From NCBI GenBank assembly GCA_033722675.1, contig JAWVYO010000038.1:1-21808 (forward strand): DNA of 21,808 nucleotides. Direction: 5' to 3'. The first letter of the stretch is position 1. Each line of letters starts with the position of its first letter. This document shows positions 1 through 6,833 of the stretch, in pieces. The notes below the pieces were generated by a model. The model did no database searches and had not been told where the DNA came from. It saw nothing but the letters and a program-made list of their open reading frames with translations. A program made the translations under genes and the position numbers. This DNA is from DATHYU01 sp033722675 (GTDB taxonomy: Bacteria > Actinomycetota > Acidimicrobiia > Spongiisociales > UBA11373).

Positions 1-1
1 G

Positions 2-325
2 ACCGACACCCTCAACGGTGAGGGTCCGTTCACGGTCTTCGCGCCCACCGATGAGGCCTTCGCCGCCCTCCCCGAGGGCACGCTCGAGAGCCTCCTCGAG
101 GACATCCCGGCGCTGACGGACATCCTCCTCTACCACGTCGTGCCCGGCGAAGTGCCGGCTGCCGACGTCGTGAACCTCGAGTCGGCGACCACGGCTCAGG
201 GTTCGGACGTCCAGATCACCGTGGAGGACGGCACCGTCTTCGTCGACGGCGCCGAGGTGATCATGACCGACATCGAAGCCGACAACGGGATCATCCACGT
301 CATCGACGCGGTGATCACTCCGTAG
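2..325 (+). CDS. Fasciclin (FAS1) domain protein, C-terminal part
   Basis: The open frame runs in from the left edge and gives 107 residues before a TAG stop. The visible part is the core of a FAS1 domain. It contains GPFTVFAPTDEAFAAL near the beginning, LLYHVVPGE in the middle (the conserved YHxxPG element) and a closing NGIIHVIDAVITP strand. FAS1 domains are extracellular adhesion or polymer-binding modules, and actinobacterial examples are usually secreted or lipid-anchored. The signal peptide and start lie outside the window, so localisation cannot be checked. The protein ends right after the FAS1 domain, so this is the last or only domain. A hairpin follows 23 bases after the stop. Domain assignment is firm; the specific role is unknown. 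Confidence 0.9.
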   Translation, partial: TDTLNGEGPFTVFAPTDEAFAALPEGTLESLLEDIPALTDILLYHVVPGEVPAADVVNLESATTAQGSDVQITVEDGTVFVDGAEVIMTDIEADNGIIHVIDAVITP

Positions 326-327
326 CC

Positions 328-344
328 CACACACACACACACAC
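328..344. repeat. CA dinucleotide run
   Basis: Eight CA units plus a C lie directly after the fasciclin stop codon and just before a hairpin. It is non-coding and could vary in length by replication slippage. Confidence 0.85.
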
Positions 345-347
345 GCT

Positions 348-375
348 GCGAGGGGACGGGTCACCGTCCCCTCGC
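348..375 (+). terminator. Perfect 12-bp hairpin, likely terminator
   Basis: Bases 348-359 and 364-375 are perfect reverse complements around the 4-base loop GTCA. It sits between the fasciclin gene and the next gene. There is no T tract, which is common for GC-rich actinobacterial terminators. The structure is seen; termination is inferred. Confidence 0.7.
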
Positions 376-382
376 CCGCGTC

Positions 383-388
383 TACCGT
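383..388 (+). promoter_or_regulatory. -10 element TACCGT for the MFS gene
   Basis: A TANNNT hexamer ends 7 bases before the ATG at 396, and no Shine-Dalgarno lies between. This spacing places the transcript start at or next to the start codon, so the mRNA is probably leaderless. Confidence 0.5.
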
Positions 389-395
389 CGACGGG

Positions 396-1610
396 ATGCG
401 CAGGACCGTCGCCGGCCTCGGTCTGGCCACCATCGTCGCCTACGGCACGTGGTTCTACGCCTTCGGCGCGCTCATCGACACGATCGCCGACGACACCGGG
501 TGGACGGTCGGCTTCCTCGCCGCCGTGTTCGGTGCGGCTCAGCTGGCGGGCGCCGCACTGGCGATCGGCGGCGGGCGCCTGCTCGACCGGTTCGGGGCCC
601 GGTCGGTCCTCCTCCTCGGCGGGACCCTCGGCGGCGCACTCATCGCTCTCTCGCCCGCGGGCGGCCGGTGGACGTTCGCGCTGGCCTACGCCATCGGCGG
701 CGCGGCGATCGAGGCGACCTGCTTCTACCACATCACCCTGTCGGCGGCAGCCCGAATCGGTGGCGAGCGGAGGATTCGGGCGGTCACCTACGTCACGATC
801 GTCGGCGCCTTCGCCGGCCCCGTCTTCCTTCCCCTCACGGCCCGACTCGCCCTCGCCGTCGGATGGAGGCCCACCGTCGTCTCCCTCGGCATCACCGCGG
901 CGGCCGGCCTGACGGTCGCCGCCCTCGTGGTGCCCCGAAGCGTGGGCCGCGCCCCCGATGCCGATCGTCTGCCCGCCCTGGCGACGGTCCGTCGCGCCCT
1001 CGGCGACGCCGCATCGCGCCGGAAGTTGCTCGCCGCGCCCCTCGCGGCGACCGGATACGGGATCCTGCTCGTGTACCAGGTGCCCGTCATGGTGGCGGCG
1101 GGCGTACCGCTGGCGACAGCCGCCACCTACGGCGGGGCCCGGGCGCTCACCCAGCTGGTCGGGCGGATCGGGCTCGTGCCGGTCGTGGAGCGCACCGGCA
1201 TCGGTCGCGCGTACGCCGCGACGCTGATGATGGGGGGTGCCGGCGCGCTGGCGCTGGCGTGGTCGGGTTCCTTCGTCGCCGCAGCGGCCTACGTCGTCCT
1301 CGCCGGCGTCGCCATCGGGGCGGCCTCGGCCCTCGACGCCATGTACGGCGCGGAGGTCTACGACCCCTCCGGCCTCGGGACGCTCATGGGCCTCCAGCAG
1401 CTGCTCGCCGGCACCGCCGCAGCCCTCGGACCGGTGGTGTCGGGGTTCGTGTTCGACGCCACCGGCAGCCACGCGTTCACGATCGGCCTGTCGGTGGCGG
1501 GGTTCGCGCTGGCCACCCTGGCGATCCTCGGCACGGACCGGGCCCTTCGCGGGCGGAGCGAGCCGTCCGGGACCCGCTCGCCGACGACTCCCTACACTCC
1601 GCGCCGATGA
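396..1610 (+). CDS. MFS transporter
   Basis: This is a 404-residue integral membrane protein of the usual size for a 12-helix major facilitator. The loop after helix 2 carries GGGRLLDRFGAR (about residues 58-69), the classic MFS motif A with its D-R-x-G-x-R core. Hydrophobic segments recur through to residue 385, and a polar arginine-rich tail follows. Such proteins move small solutes across the inner membrane using an ion gradient. The substrate cannot be read from the sequence. The ATG at 396 is preferred because a -10 hexamer sits 7 bases ahead and the first helix begins immediately. Its stop overlaps the phosphofructokinase start in an ATGA, so translation may be coupled. A sugar substrate would fit the neighbour, but that is speculation. 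Confidence 0.88.
   Translation: MRRTVAGLGLATIVAYGTWFYAFGALIDTIADDTGWTVGFLAAVFGAAQLAGAALAIGGGRLLDRFGARSVLLLGGTLGGALIALSPAGGRWTFALAYAIGGAAIEATCFYHITLSAAARIGGERRIRAVTYVTIVGAFAGPVFLPLTARLALAVGWRPTVVSLGITAAAGLTVAALVVPRSVGRAPDADRLPALATVRRALGDAASRRKLLAAPLAATGYGILLVYQVPVMVAAGVPLATAATYGGARALTQLVGRIGLVPVVERTGIGRAYAATLMMGGAGALALAWSGSFVAAAAYVVLAGVAIGAASALDAMYGAEVYDPSGLGTLMGLQQLLAGTAAALGPVVSGFVFDATGSHAFTIGLSVAGFALATLAILGTDRALRGRSEPSGTRSPTTPYTPRR
1593..1598 (+). promoter_or_regulatory. -10 element TACACT for pfk
   Basis: The hexamer lies inside the end of the MFS gene, 8 bases before the pfk ATG at 1607. Besides readthrough from the MFS gene, pfk probably has its own leaderless transcript. Confidence 0.5.
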
Positions 1611-2722
1611 ACATCGGGATCCTCACCGCCGGCGGTGACGCCCCCGGCCTCAACGCAGCCATCCGGGCGGTGGGCAAGGCCGCCTCCCGGCGGCACGGCA
1701 TGGGTGTGGTCGGATTCCTCGACGGGTTCCGCGGCCTCATGGAGAACCGAACGGTCCGGCTCGACTCCGACACGCTCTCGGGGATCCTCACCCGTGGCGG
1801 GACGATCCTGGGAACGAGCCGCGACAAGCCCCACAAGATGGAGATCGGCGGCAAGACCCTCGACATGACCGACGCCATGGTCGAGAACGCCGCCCGGCAC
1901 GAACTCGCGGGCCTCGTCTGTCTGGGCGGAGGCGGGACGCAGAAGAACGCCCTGCGCCTCGCCGACAAGGGACTGAACGTGATCACGCTCCCCAAGACGA
2001 TCGACAACGACGTCGCCCTCACCGACCGGACCTTCGGGTTCGACACCGCGCTCACGATCGCCACCGAGGCCGTCGACCGGCTCCATTCGACGGCCCACAG
2101 CCATCACCGGATCATGGTCGTGGAGATCATGGGGCACAACGCCGGGTGGCTCACCCTCGGCGCCGGACTGGGCGGCGGGGCCGACGTCATTCTCATCCCC
2201 GAGATCCCCTACGAGACGAAGGCCGTCGCCGACGCCCTCCTCGAACGCAAGGCGGCCGGCTCCCGGTTCAGCCTCGTGGCCGTCTCCGAGGGGGCCGTGA
2301 CCCGGGAGGACCACGATCGGCGCCGGCGCCTCGCCGACGCCCGATCGGAGTCGTCCGACGACGAGGAACGAGCCGCCCTCAAAGCCGAGATCGCGTCCAT
2401 CGAGTCGGCGCAGGACGACAGCACCGTGCGCCTCTCGCGCGACCTGCAGGAGATGACGGGCCTGCAGTCCCGGGTGACGATCCTCGGACACGTCCAGCGC
2501 GGCGGCACCCCGTCGCCCAAGGATCGCCTCCTGGCCACCCGCCTCGGGACCGCCGCCGCCGACTTCGCCGCGGAGGGCCGCTGGGGGATCATGGTGGCCT
2601 CCCGGGGCGACACGACGATCCCGGTCCCCCTCGCCGACGTCGCGGGGAACCGCAGGACGGTGCCCCTCGACCACCCCTGGCTCGACAGTGCCCGGGCCCT
2701 GGGCGTCAGCCTCGGCGAGTAG
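1607..2722 (+). CDS. pfkA: 6-phosphofructokinase, variant active site
   Basis: This 371-residue enzyme belongs to the PfkA superfamily, which phosphorylates fructose 6-phosphate to the 1,6-bisphosphate in glycolysis. Visible motifs are GGDAPGLN (9-16), PKTIDND (129-135, catalytic Asp133 and Asp135), MGHNAGW (175-181) and GHVQRGG (294-300). The nucleotide loop reads GGGG at 107-110, where E. coli has GGDG, so the aspartate equivalent to Asp103 is replaced by glycine. The E. coli Gly124 position is Lys130, a residue typical of PPi-dependent and some ATP-dependent long PFKs. The Gly110/Lys130 pair suggests ATP rather than PPi as donor, but this needs assay. A charged insertion spans about 233-285. 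The ATG start is fixed by the conserved N-terminal strand and by the ATGA overlap with the MFS gene. Confidence 0.92.
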   Translation: MNIGILTAGGDAPGLNAAIRAVGKAASRRHGMGVVGFLDGFRGLMENRTVRLDSDTLSGILTRGGTILGTSRDKPHKMEIGGKTLDMTDAMVENAARHELAGLVCLGGGGTQKNALRLADKGLNVITLPKTIDNDVALTDRTFGFDTALTIATEAVDRLHSTAHSHHRIMVVEIMGHNAGWLTLGAGLGGGADVILIPEIPYETKAVADALLERKAAGSRFSLVAVSEGAVTREDHDRRRRLADARSESSDDEERAALKAEIASIESAQDDSTVRLSRDLQEMTGLQSRVTILGHVQRGGTPSPKDRLLATRLGTAAADFAAEGRWGIMVASRGDTTIPVPLADVAGNRRTVPLDHPWLDSARALGVSLGE

Positions 2723-2772
2723 CGGACCCACCACTCGGCGCGGTGTGCACGGCCGCCCTGCGTGCCGACACG

Positions 2773-2778
2773 TAGAGT
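2773..2778 (+). promoter_or_regulatory. -10 element TAGAGT for the lipoprotein gene
   Basis: The hexamer ends 6 bases before the ATG at 2785, again a leaderless arrangement. The 62 bases between the pfk stop and this ATG hold only a weak imperfect hairpin. Confidence 0.5.
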
Positions 2779-2784
2779 GAAGTC

Positions 2785-3270
2785 ATGCGACTGCTGTTCG
2801 TCGCCGTGATCGCCCTCGCCGTGACCGCGTGTGCGGGAGGCGCCGGGGTCGACGGTGAGGCCTACCAACCCTCCACCGTCGCCACGGCCCCGCCGGGCTC
2901 GGGCGGCACACCGGGCACCGACCTCTGCGGGCTCCTCGATCGCGTCGCCACCGACGCCGACCGCATCGACGAGTCCGCTCCCCCGGCGGCCCTGGCCGCC
3001 TCGATGCAGGGCGTCGCCGCCTTCCGCACCCATGGACCCGCCGTCGCCCCGCCCGAGGTCGAGGCCGAGGTGAGCATCGTCGCCAGGCTCTACGACGTGC
3101 TCATCGACGGGCTGGAGGCCAACGAGTGGGACTGGGCCGCCTTCACCGCCTCCGATGCCGCCCTGCGCGTCGCCGACCTCCGGGCGGATCCGGCCACTGC
3201 CGCCGCCCTCGAACGCGTGTCGGACTGGTCGCGTCGCAACTGCATCGGGCCGGCAGCGATCGGGTCCTGA
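2785..3270 (+). CDS. Small lipoprotein of unknown function
   Basis: The 161-residue product starts with a short signal peptide (MRLLFVAVIALAVTAC) ending in a lipobox with Cys16 as the lipidation site, so it should be anchored on the outer face of the membrane. A low-complexity Gly/Pro/Thr linker follows to about residue 45. The remainder is a predicted helical domain of about 115 residues, rich in Ala, Asp and Arg. Two further cysteines, Cys48 and Cys153, sit near the two ends of this domain and could form a disulfide. I recognise no family. The ATG start is fixed by the signal peptide and by the -10 hexamer 6 bases upstream. It appears to be a single-gene unit; neighbours give no functional hint. 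Confidence 0.8.
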   Translation: MRLLFVAVIALAVTACAGGAGVDGEAYQPSTVATAPPGSGGTPGTDLCGLLDRVATDADRIDESAPPAALAASMQGVAAFRTHGPAVAPPEVEAEVSIVARLYDVLIDGLEANEWDWAAFTASDAALRVADLRADPATAAALERVSDWSRRNCIGPAAIGS

Positions 3271-3295
3271 CCCGGGGGGGACCGGATCGAACACC

Positions 3296-3301
3296 TACCC
3301 T
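3296..3301 (+). promoter_or_regulatory. -10 element TACCCT for the Nudix gene
   Basis: The hexamer ends 10 bases before the ATG at 3312. It supports this ATG over upstream in-frame codons and predicts a leaderless or nearly leaderless mRNA. A run of seven G lies just upstream at 3274-3280. Confidence 0.45.
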
Positions 3302-3311
3302 GCGCCCCGAC

Positions 3312-3695
3312 ATGGCCCGACACGGCAGGCGCGCGTACGCCGTCATCACGAAGAAGGGGAAGGTCCTCGTCGTCAAGAACGAGAAGGGCCGCTGGACCCT
3401 CCCCGGGGGTCGCGCCAAGCGCGGCGAGGCATTGCGCGACGCGGTGCGACGGGAGGTCGAGGAGGAGACCGGCCTCGACGTGAAGCTGGGTCGCCGCCTC
3501 AGCGGACGCCACATCAGGATCCACGGCGACGACTGCGGCGGCTGCGTCGTCTACCGGGCCGTGGCGAAGAAGGGCAAGCCGAAGCCGCGCTCGGAGATCG
3601 TGGAGGTCGCCTGGGCCGACCCCGACGACGTGCCGTCGATGCTCCCCGCCTTTCGCCGCAAGCGGGTCCGCAAGATGCTGGCTGCGATCACGTGA
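3312..3695 (+). CDS. Nudix hydrolase
   Basis: The 127-residue protein carries a complete Nudix box. Gly33, Glu39 and the R-E-V-E-E-E-T-G-L stretch at 47-55 match the G-x5-E-x7-REUxEExGU consensus exactly. This metal-binding loop hydrolyses nucleoside diphosphates linked to another group. The protein is little more than the single domain, and its substrate cannot be predicted. It is rich in lysine and arginine for this genome, especially 14-26 and 87-125. An earlier in-frame start would overlap the lipoprotein gene, so I start at 3312, where the -10 hexamer and the first beta strand agree. It overlaps the next gene in a GTGA, which suggests coupled translation with the nitroreductase. Confidence 0.88.
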   Translation: MARHGRRAYAVITKKGKVLVVKNEKGRWTLPGGRAKRGEALRDAVRREVEEETGLDVKLGRRLSGRHIRIHGDDCGGCVVYRAVAKKGKPKPRSEIVEVAWADPDDVPSMLPAFRRKRVRKMLAAIT

Positions 3696-4369
3696 GCTTC
3701 GTCCCCTACCGGCCCGAGCGACTGGCGCCCGACGAGATGCGCCGACGGGCCGCCGACTTCCACGACCGGATGGCCTCGCGACGCTCGGTCCGCTCCTTCA
3801 GCAGCGATCCCGTCCCCCGCGACCTCGTCGAGACGGCGATCCGCACCGCCTCGACGGCTCCCTCGGGCGCTCACCGTCAGCCGTGGCGCTTCGTGCTGGT
3901 CGGCGATCCGGCCGTCAAACACCGCATCCGCCAGGCCGCCGAGGCGGAGGAGCGCGAGAACTACGAGGGCGGGCGGCTCCCCGACGACTGGCGCGAGGCG
4001 CTCGAGCCGCTGGGTACGGATTGGCACAAGCCCTTCCTCGAGGACGCGCCGTGGCTCGTCGTGGTCTTCGAGGAACGGTACGGCGTCGAACCCGACGGGT
4101 CCCGGCGACACAACTGGTACGTGAAGGAGAGCGTGGGCATCGCCTGCGGACTGTTCATCGCATCCCTGCACTCCATGGGGCTCGCCACGCTCACGCACAC
4201 GCCGAGTCCGATGCGGTTCCTGTCGGAGGTCCTCGGTCGTCCCGACAACGAGCGGCCGTTCGTGCTCTTCCCGATCGGCTACCCGTCGGCCGACTGCACC
4301 GTCCCCGACCTCGACCGCAAGCCCCTCGACGAGGTGATGGTCGAGGTCACGTCTCCACCCGATCCCTGA
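3692..4369 (+). CDS. Nitroreductase-family flavoprotein, iodotyrosine-deiodinase-like
   Basis: The 225-residue protein is a FMN-dependent nitroreductase-fold enzyme closest, by motifs I recall, to the iodotyrosine deiodinase (IYD) branch. It has the FMN-binding RRSVRSF (30-36) and TAPSGAHRQPW (55-65). It also has an E-x3-Y pair (Glu87, Tyr91) followed by Lys113, which align with the Glu157/Tyr161/Lys182 lid of human IYD that grips the zwitterion of halotyrosine. The tail VPDLDRKPLDEVMV closely resembles the human end. IYDs reductively remove halogen from iodo- and bromotyrosine. The actual substrate here is unproven, and an oxidoreductase role on other phenols is possible. The GTG start at 3692 overlaps the Nudix stop. 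The 3' end overlaps the convergent membrane protein gene by 23 bases. Confidence 0.87.
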   Translation: MSFVPYRPERLAPDEMRRRAADFHDRMASRRSVRSFSSDPVPRDLVETAIRTASTAPSGAHRQPWRFVLVGDPAVKHRIRQAAEAEERENYEGGRLPDDWREALEPLGTDWHKPFLEDAPWLVVVFEERYGVEPDGSRRHNWYVKESVGIACGLFIASLHSMGLATLTHTPSPMRFLSEVLGRPDNERPFVLFPIGYPSADCTVPDLDRKPLDEVMVEVTSPPDP

Positions 4370-5066
4370 GCAGCCGGATCTCCACGAGCACGACCGCCGC
4401 GGCGAGCAGGAACCCCGCGCCCACCGCGTCGCCGAGCCCGAACGCGGCGACGAGCCCGGCGCCTCCGATCACCGCCGCGAAATTGGCACCGTGGCCGATG
4501 ACGAGCATCCGACGAAACCCGGGAGGCACCTCCGACGACCCCTCGGCCACGGCGGCGGTGACCACCATCGACGCAACGACGGTCGCCGCCATGACGGCGA
4601 CTGCGGCCGCTGCGACCCCGGCCGCCGAGAAGGGATCCCCGTTTCCGAGGAGCGCCCCGTGGATCCCGGCCACGATCACGGCCTCGAAGCCGGCGAGCGA
4701 GATGTTGAACGCGGCCTTGCCCCGGGAGCGCTGCTCCATGGCCGCAGTCGCCGTCGACCCGAGGACCCGGGCCGCCACGAACCCGATCGGCGAGAGGAGG
4801 GCCACGCCGAGCACCATGGGGACCGCGCCGAAGGACACGACGTGGGGTGTGCCGAAGACGCTGAACCGGAAGGCCACGGCGTCGGCACCGACCAGCAGGA
4901 CCGCGACCAACCACCACGGCACGGGTCCCTCGGCGGTCCCACCCCCGGGGAGGACGATCCCGGCGGCGACCACGGTCGCGCCCGCGAGCGCGCCGGTGAG
5001 GATCGGCACGCGTCGGCGGGCCCGCGCCACGGCGGGGGCCGACACGGGAGCCTCGGCGTTCGTCAC
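4347..5066 (-). CDS. Multi-pass membrane protein of unknown function
   Basis: The gene encodes about 239 residues with roughly six to eight hydrophobic segments, very rich in Ala, Val and Gly. Motifs such as VVSFGAVPMVLGVALL and FNISLAGFEAVIV resemble the membrane-embedded sensor halves found before GGDEF or HD output domains in actinobacteria, but no output domain follows. It may be an orphan sensor-like or transport-related protein. I do not recognise a named family. The start is uncertain. GTG at 5066 has a weak -10-like GACCCT 10 bases upstream, while GTG at 5153 would add an unlikely polar tail of 29 residues. Its end overlaps the nitroreductase gene by 23 bases in a tail-to-tail arrangement. 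It lies about 100 bases downstream of the zinc finger gene and may share its transcript. Confidence 0.72.
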   Translation of the reverse strand: MTNAEAPVSAPAVARARRRVPILTGALAGATVVAAGIVLPGGGTAEGPVPWWLVAVLLVGADAVAFRFSVFGTPHVVSFGAVPMVLGVALLSPIGFVAARVLGSTATAAMEQRSRGKAAFNISLAGFEAVIVAGIHGALLGNGDPFSAAGVAAAAVAVMAATVVASMVVTAAVAEGSSEVPPGFRRMLVIGHGANFAAVIGGAGLVAAFGLGDAVGAGFLLAAAVVLVEIRLLRDRVET

Positions 5067-5159
5067 GCGACGCCCGAGGGTCGACGCTGGGAAGGGTCCA
5101 TGCCTTCTCATCGGCATCCGGGGCATCGAATCGGGAGGACCATTCGCGACCACCCGATG

Positions 5160-5169
5160 TGACTAGTCA
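5160..5169. promoter_or_regulatory. Perfect palindrome TGACTAGTCA
   Basis: A 10-base perfect palindrome overlaps the stop codon of the zinc finger gene and lies just ahead of the membrane protein gene. It could be an operator for that gene; no regulator is identified. CTAG is scarce in GC-rich DNA, which makes the match a little more notable. Confidence 0.3.
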
Positions 5170-5439
5170 GGTGGGCAGGCGGGCCGCCACCTCGTGTTCG
5201 TAGCACCACGCCCACGACTCGCCGGGCTCGGCGGACCGGATCACCGGATGCCCATGGGCATCGGCGTGGGCACGGGCGTGCCGGTTGGGCGAGTCGTCGC
5301 AACACCCCACCCGGCCGCAGACGAGGCAGCGACGCAGGTGCACCCAGGTGCCCCCGATCTCGAGACACGATTCGCAACCCGCCGGGGTCTCCATCGCCTC
5401 GTCGGGGAGCCCGACGAGGTGCTCGCAGGGGCCGCTCAT
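5167..5439 (-). CDS. UBP-type zinc finger protein
   Basis: The 90-residue protein is essentially one ZnF-UBP domain, the module that in eukaryotic deubiquitinases binds the free C-terminal Gly-Gly of ubiquitin. All expected ligands are present: Cys5, His7, Cys22, Cys25, Cys38, Cys41, Cys46, His54, His58 and His64. The signature TWVHLRRCLVCGRVGC and the closing PGESWAWCYEHE are intact, including the aromatic residues (Trp32, Trp76, Tyr80) that line the ubiquitin-tail pocket in eukaryotic members. Its bacterial role is not established. The ATG at 5439 is chosen because AGGAGG lies 5 bases upstream; GTG at 5463 would overlap the kinase stop. It is the last of a co-directional run with the kinase and flavoprotein genes, so it likely works with them. 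Confidence 0.9.
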   Translation of the reverse strand: MSGPCEHLVGLPDEAMETPAGCESCLEIGGTWVHLRRCLVCGRVGCCDDSPNRHARAHADAHGHPVIRSAEPGESWAWCYEHEVAARLPT

Positions 5440-5444
5440 GATTT

Positions 5445-5450
5445 CCTCCT
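5445..5450 (-). promoter_or_regulatory. Ribosome binding site AGGAGG deciding the zinc finger start
   Basis: A perfect Shine-Dalgarno is placed 5 bases before the ATG at 5439. It lies within the 20-base gap after the kinase stop codon. Confidence 0.75.
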
Positions 5451-5459
5451 TCGCATGGT

Positions 5460-6830
5460 TCACTCCGGTCCGGCGAGCGGCAGCTCGACGCGGACGGTGG
5501 TCCGCCCCGGCTCCGACGTGATGCCGATGTCACCGCCGTGCCGCTGGGCGACGATCCCGTAGGAGATGTCGAGCCCGAGCCCCGTGCCCTCGCCCGGCGG
5601 CTTCGTGGTGAAGAACGATTCGAAGACCCGCGGCAGGACGTCGGCGGGGATCCCCTCCCCGTCGTCCTCGATCTCGACCACGACGGTGCCGTCCTCGACC
5701 GAGGTGCGCACCGTGATCCGGCCCGGGTCGCGTCCCGCGGCCCGAACGGCGTCGGCGGCGTTGTCGACGAGGTTCGTCCAGACCTGGTTCAGTTCGCTCC
5801 CGTAGGCGGGGAATCGGGGCACCTCGCCGTACTCGCGCACGATCTCGATGCCCTTCAGCTCGTGGGCGAGGAGCGTGATCGTGTCGTCCAGCCCGCGGTG
5901 GAGATCGACCTCGTTGAGCGGCGCCTGGTCGAGGAAGGCGTGGGACTTGACGGCGCCCACGATGTCGGAGATCCGACCGGCCGCGTCCAGGGCGGTGGCC
6001 GCGAGACGCCGCACCTCGCGCATGGCGACCCCGGCGGCGATGGCTGCGGTGAACCCGGCGTCGTCGCTCCCCTCGAGCAGCGGGTCGATCTCGCCCGGAT
6101 CGATCTCGGCGAGCGAGGTGGCCACCCTGGCCGGCCGGTCGACACCCAGCGCGGAGAGCCGGTCGACGAGCGCGTCCTCACGATCGGATCGGTCGAGCGA
6201 CGAGAGCCGGATCGACTCGGCGGCTGCGATCCGTTCCGCCACCTCTCGCATCGCCTCACCGTCGTCGGCCGCACGGGCGAGACGCGCCGAGGCCCCGGCG
6301 AGGGCCTCTGCCGCCCCGCCGAACCCGGCCGCGGCACGCGCCGCGGCGGCCGCCGGGTTGTTCAACTCGTGGGCGAGGCCCGCGGCGAGCGTCCCCAGCT
6401 GGGCGAGCTGCTCGCGCTGGCGCAGCCGCGCCTCGGTCTCGCGCCACCGTGACACGAGGGCGCCGAAGAGCGACCGGACGGCCCCGGCGCTGGTGGCGAG
6501 CACGTCGTCGAACACGTCCTTCGGCACCGCCAGCACCTCGGCGCCGGTGCGGGCCCGGACCGATGCCATCCGGGGGGCGTCCTCGAGCAGGGACATCTCG
6601 CCGATCACCTCCCCGGGGCGCCGCACGGCCAGCAGGACCTCCCGCTCGCCCGACCGCTTGAGGATCTCGAGTTCGCCCTCGACGATCACGAAGGCGTGGC
6701 GCCCGCTGTCGCCCTCCTCGACCAGACGATCGCCCTCGGCCAGCCGCACCGATTCGGTCTCCGCAGCGATGCGGCCGAGGTCGTCGTCGTCGAGCCCGGC
6801 GAACAGCGGCACCGACCTGAGCCGGTCCAT
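5460..6830 (-). CDS. Cyclic-nucleotide-domain sensor histidine kinase
   Basis: The 456-residue soluble kinase has no membrane segment. Residues 1-115 form a cNMP-binding (CRP-type) fold with a phosphate-binding cassette around GEMSLLEDAPRMAS (77-90); the conserved Glu78 and Arg87 are kept. The H-box GLAHELNNPA has His154 as phospho-acceptor. A longer helical linker than usual (160-300) precedes the N-box (Asn353, Asn357), G1 box DDGEGIP (389-395), F-box FESFFTTKP and G2 box GEGTGLGL (413-420). The H-box form is typical of NtrB-like HWE-free kinases with HELNNP. It starts 3 bases after the response-regulator fusion stop, so that protein is its probable partner (inference). The input may be cAMP or cGMP, possibly from the cyclase encoded about 2.6 kb away. 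Confidence 0.93.
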   Translation of the reverse strand: MDRLRSVPLFAGLDDDDLGRIAAETESVRLAEGDRLVEEGDSGRHAFVIVEGELEILKRSGEREVLLAVRRPGEVIGEMSLLEDAPRMASVRARTGAEVLAVPKDVFDDVLATSAGAVRSLFGALVSRWRETEARLRQREQLAQLGTLAAGLAHELNNPAAAAARAAAGFGGAAEALAGASARLARAADDGEAMREVAERIAAAESIRLSSLDRSDREDALVDRLSALGVDRPARVATSLAEIDPGEIDPLLEGSDDAGFTAAIAAGVAMREVRRLAATALDAAGRISDIVGAVKSHAFLDQAPLNEVDLHRGLDDTITLLAHELKGIEIVREYGEVPRFPAYGSELNQVWTNLVDNAADAVRAAGRDPGRITVRTSVEDGTVVVEIEDDGEGIPADVLPRVFESFFTTKPPGEGTGLGLDISYGIVAQRHGGDIGITSEPGRTTVRVELPLAGPE

Positions 6831-6833
6831 CGA

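Noticed and set aside
449..1606. Long N-terminal extension in frame with the phosphofructokinase
   Set aside because: It is arginine-rich nonsense lying inside the MFS gene in another frame. The conserved PFK strand starts at 1607.
3155..3691. Extension of the nitroreductase upstream through the Nudix gene
   Set aside because: It has low-complexity composition and overlaps a gene with a perfect Nudix box; the GTG at 3692 fits the domain start.
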